DNA from: Azolla caroliniana
Taxonomy: Eukaryota > Polypodiophyta
Direction of reading: 5' to 3'
DNA length: 64,000 nucleotides
Assembly: GCA_043228905.1 (NCBI GenBank)
Contig: JBHGNT010000004.1
Coordinates: 4,154,001-4,218,000 of the forward strand
Part shown: positions 1 through 11,266 of the stretch, piece after piece
Position numbering within the stretch: the first letter of the stretch is position 1
How the letters are laid out: the number at the start of each line of letters is the position of its first letter
Program-made: the position numbers and the translations under genes
The notes under the pieces: model-generated
Databases searched by the model: none
What the model was told of the DNA's origin: nothing
What the model saw: only the letters and a program-made list of their open reading frames with translations

Positions 1-440
1 CATGCACACATGTGCCCACCCTTCTTGGTGGAGATTTGAGTATGACTCTTAAATTATCATATCCCTCTAACAAGTTATCATCCTTATGGTGAATTACCTT
101 ATATGTTGGGCATGTGAGAAGTGATATCCATCCACCACTAGCTTTTCATTGCATACCTTGCATATCTTCTTACTTTGGTGATGATGCCATGATGCAACGC
201 GCTCAAAGAAGTGTTAAAGGATTTTCAGGAGCAAGGCTCATGGGAGTAGTAAGATGTGGTTGCATACATTCTATAACTTTTACCTTGTATTTGGGCCAAC
301 GTTGGGGGTTAACATTTGCAATGTAAAATTCCAATTTTGACATTTTAGCATCTTGTCACTTCATCCTTAATGCATGTAGTAATCTATCCTTAATGATCGC
401 ATAGTTCATAGCATCGCCTGAGAGCTCCAATCTATACTCC

Positions 441-1040
441 TTGGATCAGTTCCATTATGGGCTACAATGATCTGAAGAATTCACTTTCCAAGAAAATCCA
501 AATCATTGATGGAGGTTATTAGTCGAGCAATATGATGTATGAATTCCAAGCAAGCTTTGGGGATATAGATAGTGTTAGAACACTCAACAAGATAAAGTTT
601 GAGATGTTGCCTCGACTTGGCTTATGCAACATATTTTCACCTCCTTGCATATGACATTTCCTTTTGGTGAAGAGGCATTAGTGAATCAATTTCACTATGG
701 GCTAAACAATGATCTAAATAATTTATTCTCTCACTTTCCAAGAAACTCCAAAATCATTGACGAGGGCTATTAGTCGAGCAATACAATGTACGAATTCCAA
801 GCAAACTTTGGGGATATGGATAGTCTTAGAACGATAGTCAACAAGATTCAAAGATTGTAAAAAGGAGATTGCCCCAATTCAGTTTATGCAACATATTTTC
901 GCCTCCTTACATTTGGCATTCCTTGGTATGAAGAGACATTAGTGGATCAGTTCCTTTATGGGCTACACAATGATATGAAGAATACTTTTCCTCACTTCCC
1001 AAGAAAATCCAAAATCCTTGACGAGGGCTATTAGTATTAT
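441..1040. repeat. Three degenerate direct copies of a ~250-bp unit
   Basis: A unit beginning near 443, 680 and 947 recurs three times. Each copy carries the sense of 'ggatcagttcc..tatgggctacacaatgat', then 'ccaagaaaatccaaaatc' and 'gagggctattag'. In the third copy the frame beginning about 910 reads through a short peptide with DQFLYGLHNDMK before a stop. This recalls the helical core of retrotransposon Gag proteins, but that is only an inference. The flanks 1-440 and 1041-1238 show no gene. The whole stretch may be intron or 5' flank of the ABC transporter at 4718-8428. Confidence 0.55.
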
Positions 1041-1238
1041 AGAAGGTATGTACATGGATGTGATAACTTAGAAAATGTATGTACATAGAATGTTTAAAAT
1101 TGTAGTATGTTGCTTTGTGCAATAAAGAAAAAGTAAGTTGCTAAAGTTGGAATGCCATGTGAAATCATGCAACCACACAATACAAGTACATTAAGTTTCT
1201 TCACTAATAGATTGAGATACCTTTAATCCCAACTTTTG

Positions 1239-1277
<39 letters not shown>
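1239..1277. repeat. (CT)n microsatellite
   Basis: About 19 uninterrupted CT dinucleotides. It sits directly at the 5' truncation point of the LINE remnant that follows. Confidence 0.95.
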
Positions 1278-1280
<3 letters not shown>

Positions 1281-2943
1281 GTCTCTATATAGATGAGGTA
1301 TCACATTACATTGAGAGATTCAAGGGTTCCGGAGCACGCCTAGCAGGTATAGCTATACAAATATTACTATATGCTGATGACATTGTGCTGATTTCTGACT
1401 CTCCTGAGGGACTACAAAGACATCTAAATGCCTGAAAACTATTTTGTACGGACAAAGGTTTGTCAACAACATGGACAAAACTAAAGTGATGGTGTTTAAC
1501 ACCACTCAAGCATGGGTAACAAGATCAGAACCAGAATTCTTCTTGGGAGAGGAAAAGGTAGAATACACACGCTCCTACACATACCTAGGAGTAACATTTA
1601 CAGGACCTAGGTTCTCCTTACAGGAAGCTGCTTGTGCCCAACTTTCTCGTGGATATGCAGCCCTTGGTGCTCTCGAGAGACAATGTGCACATCTGCAGTT
1701 CCAAGAGCCACGGACTAAGCTATGGTTATTTGATACACTTGTCACACCAACTCTTCTCTATGGAATAGAAACATGGGGACCGAGTCTTAACAAGGCAAAT
1801 CATTGGAAAGATTTAGAGAGACCTTTAGTGTCAATGATTGCTTGCATGATAAGGAGCAAAGCATTGGTGCCCCACGATATAATCCGGGCAGAGATGGGAG
1901 CAGCACCTATAATAACCGAGGCATTGTTCTGATCAGTGACATTTATCCAATGTCTTTGGGAGCTACCTAAACGAAGGTACCCAAGGTTGGCACTTATGTC
2001 ATCAAGACAACTGGCTGAAAATGGAGACACTCATCGTTGGTATGCTGAAATGCAGCAATGGTTTGAGTCACATGGCATGAGTATAAATGCACTACCGCCG
2101 TTCCAATATAGCTTGGATTGTCCCCACCTAAATATGACCAAAGTGGAAAAGAATAGAGTGATCCAAACTGATATTATTAACTTGGAAAACAAGATAACAT
2201 GGATCAGCCCCAAAATACCACTTGGTACAAAGATGGCCCACTATAAGACGCACTTCTTACATACATCGGAGGATGGATTTGTCATCAGGCCACCTTATAT
2301 GGACATACATCTATCCTATGTGCTGTGTGGTGTGATAGGGCAGCTAAGAACTTCATCACATCAACTACAGATTGAGGTAGGCAGATATACACGACTACCT
2401 CTAGAAGAGAGAATTTGCCAATTGTGTCATCAAGGAGTGGAATCTGAGGAACAGTATGTTTGTCATTGTAGTGTCTTTTATGAAATCAGAGGGAGATACC
2501 ATTGCCTTTTTAAACAAGGCTTTGGTCCACTACGCAAGGTAATGGAATATGAGGACCAACGATGCCTAGGACTTTTCTTGCTAGAGCTCAAGAGACATCG
2601 GGAAAAGTTGTTGAAGAATACAGCCACACAAGCTCATCCACAAAGAACAATCACAACTTTCTTTAGCCCCATCACTCCTACTAATCCTACTAGTCCATCA
2701 CGGGATACACAAATGGGCTCCAGACCAGGGCATAACAAAGGGGTTGCAATTGATCGGGCAATAGCAATTTGCCGTGCACGTAGGCCCCGCCCCCATGGAC
2801 CACGCCTTCGACACCCTTGTCATCGACAGATAAAAGCCATTATCTCCCGCCATCGTAGATGCTTCCCTCGCTTCGGAGACATTTCCATTCTGGATCGACC
2901 TATGCTAGAGATCTTTAGAAGACAAAAGCTACAATATACCTAA
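1281..2943 (+). pseudogene. Non-LTR retrotransposon (LINE) pol remnant A, 5'-truncated
   Basis: This is the 3' half of a LINE reverse transcriptase, which in an intact element copies its RNA at a nicked target site. The frame from 1284 contains the palm-domain signature LLYADDIVLIS near 1350-1400. A TGA at 1434-1436 and a one-base frame change near 1460 follow. The frame then continues from 1444 with the thumb region (YTYLGVTF) to a TGA at 1930-1932 and resumes in the same frame to 2943. A CxxC..HxxxxC zinc knuckle (RICQLC, then CHCSVFYEIRGRY) lies near 2410-2500, as in zf-RVT tails. No endonuclease domain is present. Two stops and a frameshift make it non-functional. The second LINE at 55.8-60.6 kb is from the same family. 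Confidence 0.88.
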
Positions 2944-3131
2944 CTTGAGAATCTCACATGTGCCAAAAACCAGATTCCCTCGTTTATTCTCTTTCATCTT
3001 ATTTACTTTTATATTTACTGTGTAGTATTTATTTTATTTTGATTTGTTCTCAAAGAAGAGACAACACTCAAGATGTAATCTCTTATTTGGTCTTATAGGC
3101 CATTTTGGCCTCTTAAAAGACGTTAATATAT

Positions 3132-3138
3132 CTTTCTT

Positions 3139-3184
<46 letters not shown>
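3132..3184. repeat. (TTTC)/(CT)n microsatellite
   Basis: A TTTC run grades into about 20 CT units, some 190 bases beyond the LINE A reading frame. With the CT run at 1239 it brackets the LINE remnant. Confidence 0.95.
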
Positions 3185-3190
<6 letters not shown>

Positions 3191-3819
3191 GTATGTTGTC
3201 ACTACCATCTATTGCCGCTACCTATCTCTTTCATACATAGCTTGATTTCTTCTCCAACTTGCATGTTCCATTCATCACACACTCAATCTATCAAGCTCTA
3301 GTCTTCAACAATCAATCAAGTGGTATGATGTGATAACCGACTATTTGAGCAACGTTTTGAACATCAACAAATATGATGTTCTGAAAAAACATACCTTGTC
3401 TTGCATCTATCACAATTATAGATGTCTTCCTACTACATTTGGAGAATTAATTGAAGTGATGAAGTTAGTTTGTGTGATTTCATTCAATATAATCCACATT
3501 CTAGAGCATCCGATTGCCTTTAGTCTATCTTAGTTCGAGCTTCACAATCTACAGCTTTGATTGGAGAAAATGAGCAATCATGGATCCTAGAAAAACACAC
3601 ATTTGACTTGTTCTGAACTCAAGTTCATTGTATCATTGAATGTCAACTATCTTTGTACAAAGGTTGTGCAAAGAGGAACAAAAAGACATAATGTTTGGAT
3701 ATGTGGTGGTAACAATGCTATTCCCCCACTCCACATAAGCCAAAACCTTACTTCCAATCAAGTATTAAGATTTTACAAATGTCTTCAATAAGGAGAAGGT
3801 CGGTAAGGTCGTGCAACAT

Positions 3820-4450
3820 TGACCTTGGTTTTGCCCTATCATTCTTCAACCAGGGAACCAATTTATAACCTATCTCCATCAAAGCTCAATGCTTCTTCGA
3901 GAATATATTGATGAGAATTTGGCAAGTGGATTCATTTGGCATTCAAGTTCTCCTATTGGTGCACCAATCTTCTTTGTTCTGAAGAAAGATGGGCCACTTT
4001 GTTTGGTCATGGATTATCTAGGTTTAAACAAAGTCACGGTTCGAAACAAGTAGGCTTTACTTCTGATTTTAAGTCTTCTGTAGCATCTTTGTAGAGCCAA
4101 ATGCTTCACAAAGCTAGATCTTCAGGGTGTTTATAATCTTGTTTGGATTCGTCCAAGCAATGAGTGGAAGAACGTGTTTTGTACTCCCTATGGAAATTTA
4201 GCATAAAGTTATTCCTTTCGGTTTCACAATTTTGGAATATTCACTATTTTCTATTTGAATGACATTATGATATTTTTAAAACTTAAGAGGAGCATGATGT
4301 GCATGCTCGATAGGTTCTATGATGATTGCCAGAATATGTATGCCAAACTTGAGAAGTGTAGTTTTGATCACAATCAAGTGGAATTCTTGGGGTATATAGA
4401 CTCACCAGAAGGTATCTCTATAGGTATCTCTATACTAGATTGGCAAACAC
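3820..4450 (+). pseudogene. Ty3/Gypsy reverse transcriptase remnant
   Basis: Broken frames preserve the order of Gypsy RT motifs. Near 3900-4040 are [13 protein letters not shown] and [15 protein letters not shown]. Near 4110-4160 is FTKLDLQGVYNLVWI. Near 4180-4230 is FCTPYGN and a PFGFT-like box. Near 4330-4400 is YAKLEKCSF..QVEFLGYI. The catalytic YxDD box at 4252-4263 reads Tyr-Leu-Asn-Asp, so the first catalytic aspartate is lost. Several stops interrupt the frame, for example after VRNK near 4050. Nothing of integrase or LTRs is seen. The fragment probably lies in an intron or the 5' flank of the ABC transporter whose first visible exon begins at 4718. Confidence 0.82.
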
Positions 4451-4717
4451 CATGATCCATGTGTGATGTTAAATGCTTCTTGGAATCCAAAAACCCAAAT
4501 TGAACCCTATTCATACATGGGCCCTGAATATGATCGGTGATCATTGTTTTTGTCTTTCGAACTGTGAATCCCAAAGTGCCAAATAGTTGTGTAGTATACA
4601 AGTCCAAAAGTGATATGAGAATAAAGAGTTGTAAAGTTTTTATGAAACATAAAAATGTTAAGGCTTTCTTCCTTTTCTAGTTTGTTTCTTATGTGTTCTT
4701 TTCTATGGATATTGCAG

Positions 4718-7700
4718 TATAGTTTCACATGCAGAGGAAATTGCATTCAATGATCCTCCGGGTGGTGACACTGAACGTGTAATTCTAAATGATCATTTGC
4801 ACAAGCTAATGCGTCATTCTTTTCTTTCAGCAATTCAAAGGTTTCTTCAGCAGGTACCTTCTAGACTCTATAATCTCATCATTTGCATGTTTCCTAGCTC
4901 TTTCTATAACATCAGTTTCTGGAATCTATAACTTTTACCAATTAATTCATATTTCGCATTTTCATTACGTATATGTGTGCTTGGTCATATGTGTGAATTG
5001 CAAAAGCTCATTCAATATGTGAAGATGTTTCAAAAGCAAGGATTCCTTGGGAAAGAAAGTAGACATTTGATGAAATTTTGACATTATGAAAGCATTGCAT
5101 AGTATATGGTTAACAGTGACCAGAAGATGTAGAGAAAGATTATTTATATAATCTGTGTCAATTCCATAAGCATATAAACCTTAGATTCTATTACAAACTT
5201 CTGAGGAGAAGGTTCCACTGTCCAATACTTTTTTCCCATGACATATTGTGGGGTCGTAATCTGCCTCTTACAATTTGAATGACAGCATTGTGCATGTATC
5301 AGCTTTGACGTTCTTTCTCTCTCATAGTGTAGTTTTGTTTCCTTCATTTACCAATGTCTGTGACTGTTAGAAAGCAAAGGCAAACTAGCTTTAAGTGCAT
5401 TGCAATGCTAAAGTTAGGCAAATTTTACTATTTAAAATTTACCTGGTCTTCATCTACTGACATTTTTTTTTCAGGTGGCAGATGGTTACCTTGTCAAATA
5501 TACTGCTTCTATTGTAGGACTCAGTGTATTTGCAGCACCATTCTATTTCAGTAATGAGGTATGAATGGCTTCTTTTCAGGTTATTATATGTTTACTTTCT
5601 CATAGTTTTCTCTTATAAGCATATCTGCATTGATCTATACAGAGAGACAATCTATTATCAACTGGAGAATATATACGTGCGATGCGTTTAATGATGGTAA
5701 TGTTTTGGTTGACACATGAGGGGGAAATTTTGAATATGGAGAATATTTTGTTAATTATCCAGTAATTACATATTTTCAAACTCCAGAATACATCAAAAGC
5801 TATTGGTCAGCTTGTCTTAATCTACAAAAGAGTAACTTCACTAGCTGCATTCACATCCCGCGTTTCAGAAATTTTGGAGTCTGTAAGTTTAAGTTCTAGC
5901 ATTATAATTTATATGCATCCTGTCCGTATTTTCCTTTTAATATGAGAGGCTAAATTGCTGTAGGAATTTTAATTGCAGTTCATCTTCATCTTGTGCTTGT
6001 GTAGGTTAAGAAACTTAGCATAGGACCCAAAATGAACGCAAGGTACCCAGTAAAGCGTCCGCTCCTAAGCTCAACCAAGCATTACTTCACACATACACCA
6101 CCCATGATTATTGATAGTGATATTATAGCGTATGTATTTTTTGGTCTTAATATGTATGAATCTGCATTTTCTAATCAATCCATGGAGTTAATTCATGTAT
6201 GAATTGCAGGTTTGAAAATGTAACAGTATATACACCAGATGGAATGCTGTTGGTACGAGAACTTAGCTTTGAGGTTGTTCCTGGTCATTCAGTCATCATC
6301 ATGGGGCCTAATGGAAGGTGATGGAGTTTCCAAACTCATTTATTTCTAGTATTTGATCAAGTGAATGAGGAGATCTCAATTCTTGTAATGCCACATGGAC
6401 CGCTTGTTCAAAAATTACCTCCTAGCCTTGGAGGACTTTTGTTGTACACTACAGCAATGCTTTACACACATATAGTCTAACTCTGTCAACCTTCTGCTTT
6501 TTTCGGATTATATAACATGTGAGACAAATGTTTAGGGATATGTTTTCCAATCATTTCAATCGGATTTAAGACAATCTTAGTCAATGGATGTATTGCCTTT
6601 TTCTTGTGCTGTAGTGGTAAATCATCCTTGTTTCGAGTTCTAGCTGAACTATGGCCTTTACAAAGTGGGATCATACAAAGACCACCACGCCAGAACATAT
6701 TTTATCTTTCTCAGGTTTGTGGGCGTCGTTAAGAGGAATGAGCATTGACAGCTTATTTTCAAGTCTGATGTTATCGTGCTACAGAAACCTTACGTCATAC
6801 AAGGTACGTTGAGAGATCAAGTTCGTTATCCAGCAGTTCCAGCAAGGTTATCCACAGACAACCAGATTAGCTTAGATTCCACCCTTCACAGTAGCACATC
6901 AAATGATGAACAAGTTATGGAGGCGCTTCATGCTACCGATCTGGGATATTTAGCTCATCGTGGTGATGGTCTTGATCAAATCCAGGTCAAACGTCCAACT
7001 CCCGTTTTTTTGCAATATTATAAGTTACCCTACTGTGCAAATCTATCTTATTATTGATGTTGTGATATGATATAAGGCAGAACTGGGAGGAGACTTTATC
7101 AGGTGGGGAGAAACAGCGCTTGGCAGTATCTCGGTTGTTATACAATAATCCCAGGTTGTCCTCTGCTTTATATCATTTGGAAATAATGTTTACATTTGCA
7201 AATCTGAGTCGAAGAGGATTTATGATTTCCGTGAAGATTTGCTATATTGGACGAGTGCACATCAGCTGTTAACGCAGATGGGGAGGAAAAACTGTATAAA
7301 CAGCTTTACATGCGTGGCATTACGATGCTTTCAATAGCACATCGACCAGCTTTGAAAAGGTAACTAGAAGTATCCTAGTAACAGAAGTATATGTTTTGTG
7401 ACCTAATACTGGAGTTTATTGATATATGTACAAGTGAAAAGCTTGATAAATACTAGAAAAGTGGGAATTCATTTATGTATCTGTAATTCTGTTAATGAGC
7501 GAAATGCTGTGGTGTAATGAAGATATTGAGAATGGCAAGATGCTACTTGATTCAACATTTCAATTAATCTACTAAATCTAAAAACAAATCCCAATTTCTT
7601 TTGAGATATACATCAGTATATGATACTGGGCCATTTGCATAACCACCTCAATCACTGAAGAAGCTAAACTAATAGGAGAATGTGGACCTATGCTCAAGAA

Positions 7701-8428
7701 TCAGAGTTTATGAATAATAAATCTTCTCTTCCTCTCTGTAGAATTGCATTGCAGAAGCTGTCTTAAATTGTTTCACCTATCCCTGTTGTACTATTATTCC
7801 TTTGGAAACCCTTTGTGCAGCTGAAACTTATTATTCCCCCTAACTTTGTCTATCCTCCCATCTCTATCACCTTTTAAAGAATCCAATCTCTGTTATTAGT
7901 GTGAGTAAGTATCAGCATAAAATATTGATTTTATCTCTTCATTGGGATTCCATGTTTCCAGCATGATTTTCCTCCTGCATATCTTAGCTGCTCATGCTGA
8001 CATAATTTTAAGTATTTTTATCATCACATTGTCCGTCTACACTCTGCCCACTGCCCACTTTAAACTGCGTTGCTGAAGTCTTGTGTTGAATATACATTTT
8101 GTGCAAGGTTCATTTATCTATGTTGTATATTCTCATGCTTTACCTTCTGCAGAGTTTTTCTTTTGCCTTTCCAATGTACTACAAAAGAATTGTAATTGAT
8201 TAATGTTCTTCTATATTTTCTGTCTATTAAATCTATCGTGGTTGTGCAATGACATTTCCATTCTTTATTTATAAAAGAATTTCACTTAAGATATTACTCG
8301 CTTAATACAATTTCAAGTGAAAATACTTTGCAATCTTCAGGTATCACAAGGTGGTCTTACATGTTGGTGATGGGCAATCAAGTGGCGCATGGAGACTTGA
8401 AAAGCTGGAACATGGAGATGCATTATAA
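4718..8428 (+). CDS. Peroxisomal-type ABC transporter, subfamily D (PMP70/ALDP-like), 3' part
   Basis: Eleven exons join in frame: 4718-4853, 5475-5558, 5643-5696, 5787-5882, 6005-6129, 6210-6317, 6615-6714, 6785-6985, 7081-7154, 7237-7359 and 8341-8428, stop TAA at 8426. They give about 394 residues. The first exons carry the end of the membrane domain, with the EEIAF motif typical of ABCD proteins. The nucleotide-binding domain follows: Walker A GPNGSGKSS (split by an intron), Q-loop YLSQ, signature LSGGE, Walker B FAILDE and H-loop SIAHR. Family members import fatty acyl-CoAs into peroxisomes. All catalytic motifs are intact and no stop interrupts the frame. The N-terminal half was not found in 1-4717, so the gene either starts before the window across a transposon-filled intron, or is a 5'-truncated copy. 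Confidence 0.9.
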
Positions 8429-8658
8429 GTACAATCTTCTTGACATAACATCTATCAAACAAATAGAAATTCCGATCTTGTTTTTAAGAGACTTGTATAG
8501 TGGTTATACTGATTAATGTACACAACTTTCATTCTTTACTTGAAGGAAAAATGTACAAGAAGCAACACTTCTAAATGTATAGATTGATTTTCACACCCAA
8601 GTCAATATTGATCACAAGGACATACATATACATCAAATAAAAAATGTTGATGTAAACT

Positions 8659-8902
8659 GTCTATAAGAATTTTATAAAGCAAAAGCTCATGTAAAAAAAC
8701 ATGATGCTACATTACTCTACATCCAATATGGATGTTTCAGGGGTACGTTCTAGATGTAGACCATTTTTCAATTGTCTATAATAATTTTATAAAGCAAAAG
8801 CTCATGTAAAACATGATGCTACATGGAAGACACCTCTACATTACTCTATATCCAATATGGATGTTTCAGGTTTATGTTCTAGATGTAGACCGTTTTTCAA
8901 TT
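8659..8902. repeat. Tandem duplication of ~120 bp downstream of the ABC gene
   Basis: Two near-identical units, about 8659-8773 and 8774-8902. Both contain 'attttataaagcaaaagctc', 'ccaatatggatgtttcag' and 'gttctagatgtagacc'. The second copy is slightly longer. Confidence 0.85.
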
Positions 8903-8905
8903 GTT

Positions 8906-10480
8906 CATGGTTACCTTGATGCTGTAATTAAGAAAATAAGTTAGTATCTTTTTACATGTCACAGTATTCATAGTTATAATCTACAATTTGGATCATGATT
9001 TGGATTTTTTTACAATTTCATTTGTCAACTTTTAAATTGGTTTGGCTACTTCGCAAATTGATGCCAAAAACAGAATCCATACATTTTCTGTGTTTTTTTG
9101 TGTGCTACTTTTGCAAATCAAGATTCATTTGCACTGATGTCCTTTAAAATGTCCATTGTATGCCGTATGGGCTGTTTTGGGGTTGATGTGAATCTCATTT
9201 AGAGGGGTACCATGAGAAGCCTTTGGTGTAGCATGGAAAAAATGTTCTCAGTGCTTCTATTATAATCATGAATGGTAACAAGATCTTCAAGCAACCAGTT
9301 TGTTTTCTACTATGCAAAGGGTTTCCTTTTTTATACCATTTATTATGGTTTGACCACTTTTTCTTTAGATGCACCTTTCTTTGTTGACAAAACTATAGAA
9401 GTGCCATTATAAAAAAGGTTGAGACCAATTATTCGTGTGATAGTATCCCCAAGAGGATTGATGAGAGATTATGGATGTTGTGAACATTCAATTTGTCTAG
9501 TTTGAAAGAAATTTTTGAAAATGTTGTTGAACTTGATAAGATGCCACATATAGGATTATGTGAAAAATGTTGTAGAACATGGTAAGATGTTAGGAACACA
9601 AGGATCTTAAGAAAATATACAAATAGATCTAGAAGTTTATGGAATGTTCTGGAACATTGACCATGATTGAGATGTCATAAACAAAAAACTTTAGACTTGT
9701 CTATGGGATATGTGGAAAGATCTAGAAAAGTGTCTATAATATTCTAGAATATTAGTGACTTGTACACCTTCTTGTACACCTTCTGGAAACAATATATAGT
9801 ATAGCATGGCAATTCATTGGGAGTACATGATAAAGATATGTATATGTATAAGAAACATTTATGTCATGCGTATTTTATCTTTTTAATGCTCTAACTTCTT
9901 TTTGACAGCTTTTTATGTATCTTCATGTTACAACCTTACCTCGACCGTCAAGAGCATTTCGAATAAAACCTTCTAATGGTAAACATTTTCAAACTTTCAG
10001 CCCTAAATGAAGTAGGATGTGATTGTATAGTTAGAAACAACTATGTATATGATGCAATCTTAGAATTTCCATCTATCAATGTCTTAGCATATATATGATG
10101 CAAAAATCACTTTACTCTCTTCTTTTCAACAATTGAGGAACGCGATTTCTCACATAAAGAGACACCCACATTTTCGTAGAATAGTAAAACTTTATATGTA
10201 TTCAAATAACATAGCAACCACAAATGAGAGGATTTCAATTTTAATGCAGATTTGAAACTCCTGACAAATCCAACAAACAGTGATTCTATTTATGAAGATA
10301 ACCAAGTTTTTTTTCTTTCCTTCCTTTTTACAATGAAAAGCATCATCATCATCAAGAGTCAACTAAAGAAAGATAAGTAGAAGTCTTAGCATCTGTCCTT
10401 CACACGCTAAAAGAACATGACAATAGAAAGATAAAAGAAGAAGGATAAGAAAGAGAGACATTAATGCTACACGTGTCATT
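8906..10480. other. Intergenic, no gene seen
   Basis: AT-rich sequence with no open frame of note. Around 9480-9720 the motifs 'gaaaatgttgt' and 'gaacttgataagatg' recur in diverged form, which suggests an old repeat, but no boundaries could be fixed. Confidence 0.6.
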
Positions 10481-10488
10481 GTTGCCAT

Positions 10489-11258
10489 CATAGATTGAAA
10501 TATTCGCATTCGTGGGGCCTACCCCACGAATCCATACGAATAGGACTACGAATACATATAAATATATTCGTTTTCTCTTTTTTTTTGAATTTTTTAAATA
10601 AAAAAATAAAAAACAGTTTTTCTTCGTCTGAGCGAGGAAGCCTCAACCTACTCCCTATCCACCCTCGCTTTCCTCTGCATCTTGTTCTCGGCTAGAAAAT
10701 TAGGGTTTCGGTTGAAAACCCTAATTTCTGTCATAAACCTAATTTAGACAGTAGTACTTTCTTTTGAGCCCGCGTCCTCAACTCCCTCTCATGCTCTATT
10801 TTAATCCTACATCCTGTTCTCACTGAAACCCTACGTCCTCAACTCAGGCTCTCAATGAAACCCTAAGTTTAGTAGAAGCCCTAATTAATTGATTATTAAT
10901 TAATTAACTTAATAACTCATATTTTTGAATGAATTAAGATATGTATTAGTAAATTAATTAATGTATTAGTGAATCAATTAATGTATTATTGAATCAATTA
11001 ATGCATTAGTAAATTAATGTATTAGTGAACTAATTAATTATTATATTAGTCAGTTAATTAATTATTGATGTATTTGTGTATATACATATATGAGTGATAT
11101 GTGTGTATACACATATATGTATATATCATATATGTATGTATATATGTATACATCTAAACGAATGGTTTTATAATATTCTTGGGGTCGTTTTATATTCTCG
11201 AATATAGCGAATATTGCGGATGTAGAATACCACGAATATTACGCAGGATCAATCTATG
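10489..11258. mobile_element. Non-autonomous hAT-like element, copy 1 (770 bp)
   Basis: The ends are inverted repeats: CATAGATTGAAATATTCG on the left and, reversed, CATAGATTGATCCTGCGT on the right, with further matching at ATTCGTGG. The element is flanked by a perfect 8-bp target duplication, GTTGCCAT, at 10481-10488 and 11259-11266. An 8-bp duplication and CA..TG ends are the hallmarks of the hAT superfamily. No transposase is encoded. The interior holds several AAACCCTAA-like motifs and an AT-rich ATTAATTA stretch. A diverged second copy is at 42460-43161. Confidence 0.88.
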
Positions 11259-11266
11259 GTTGCCAT

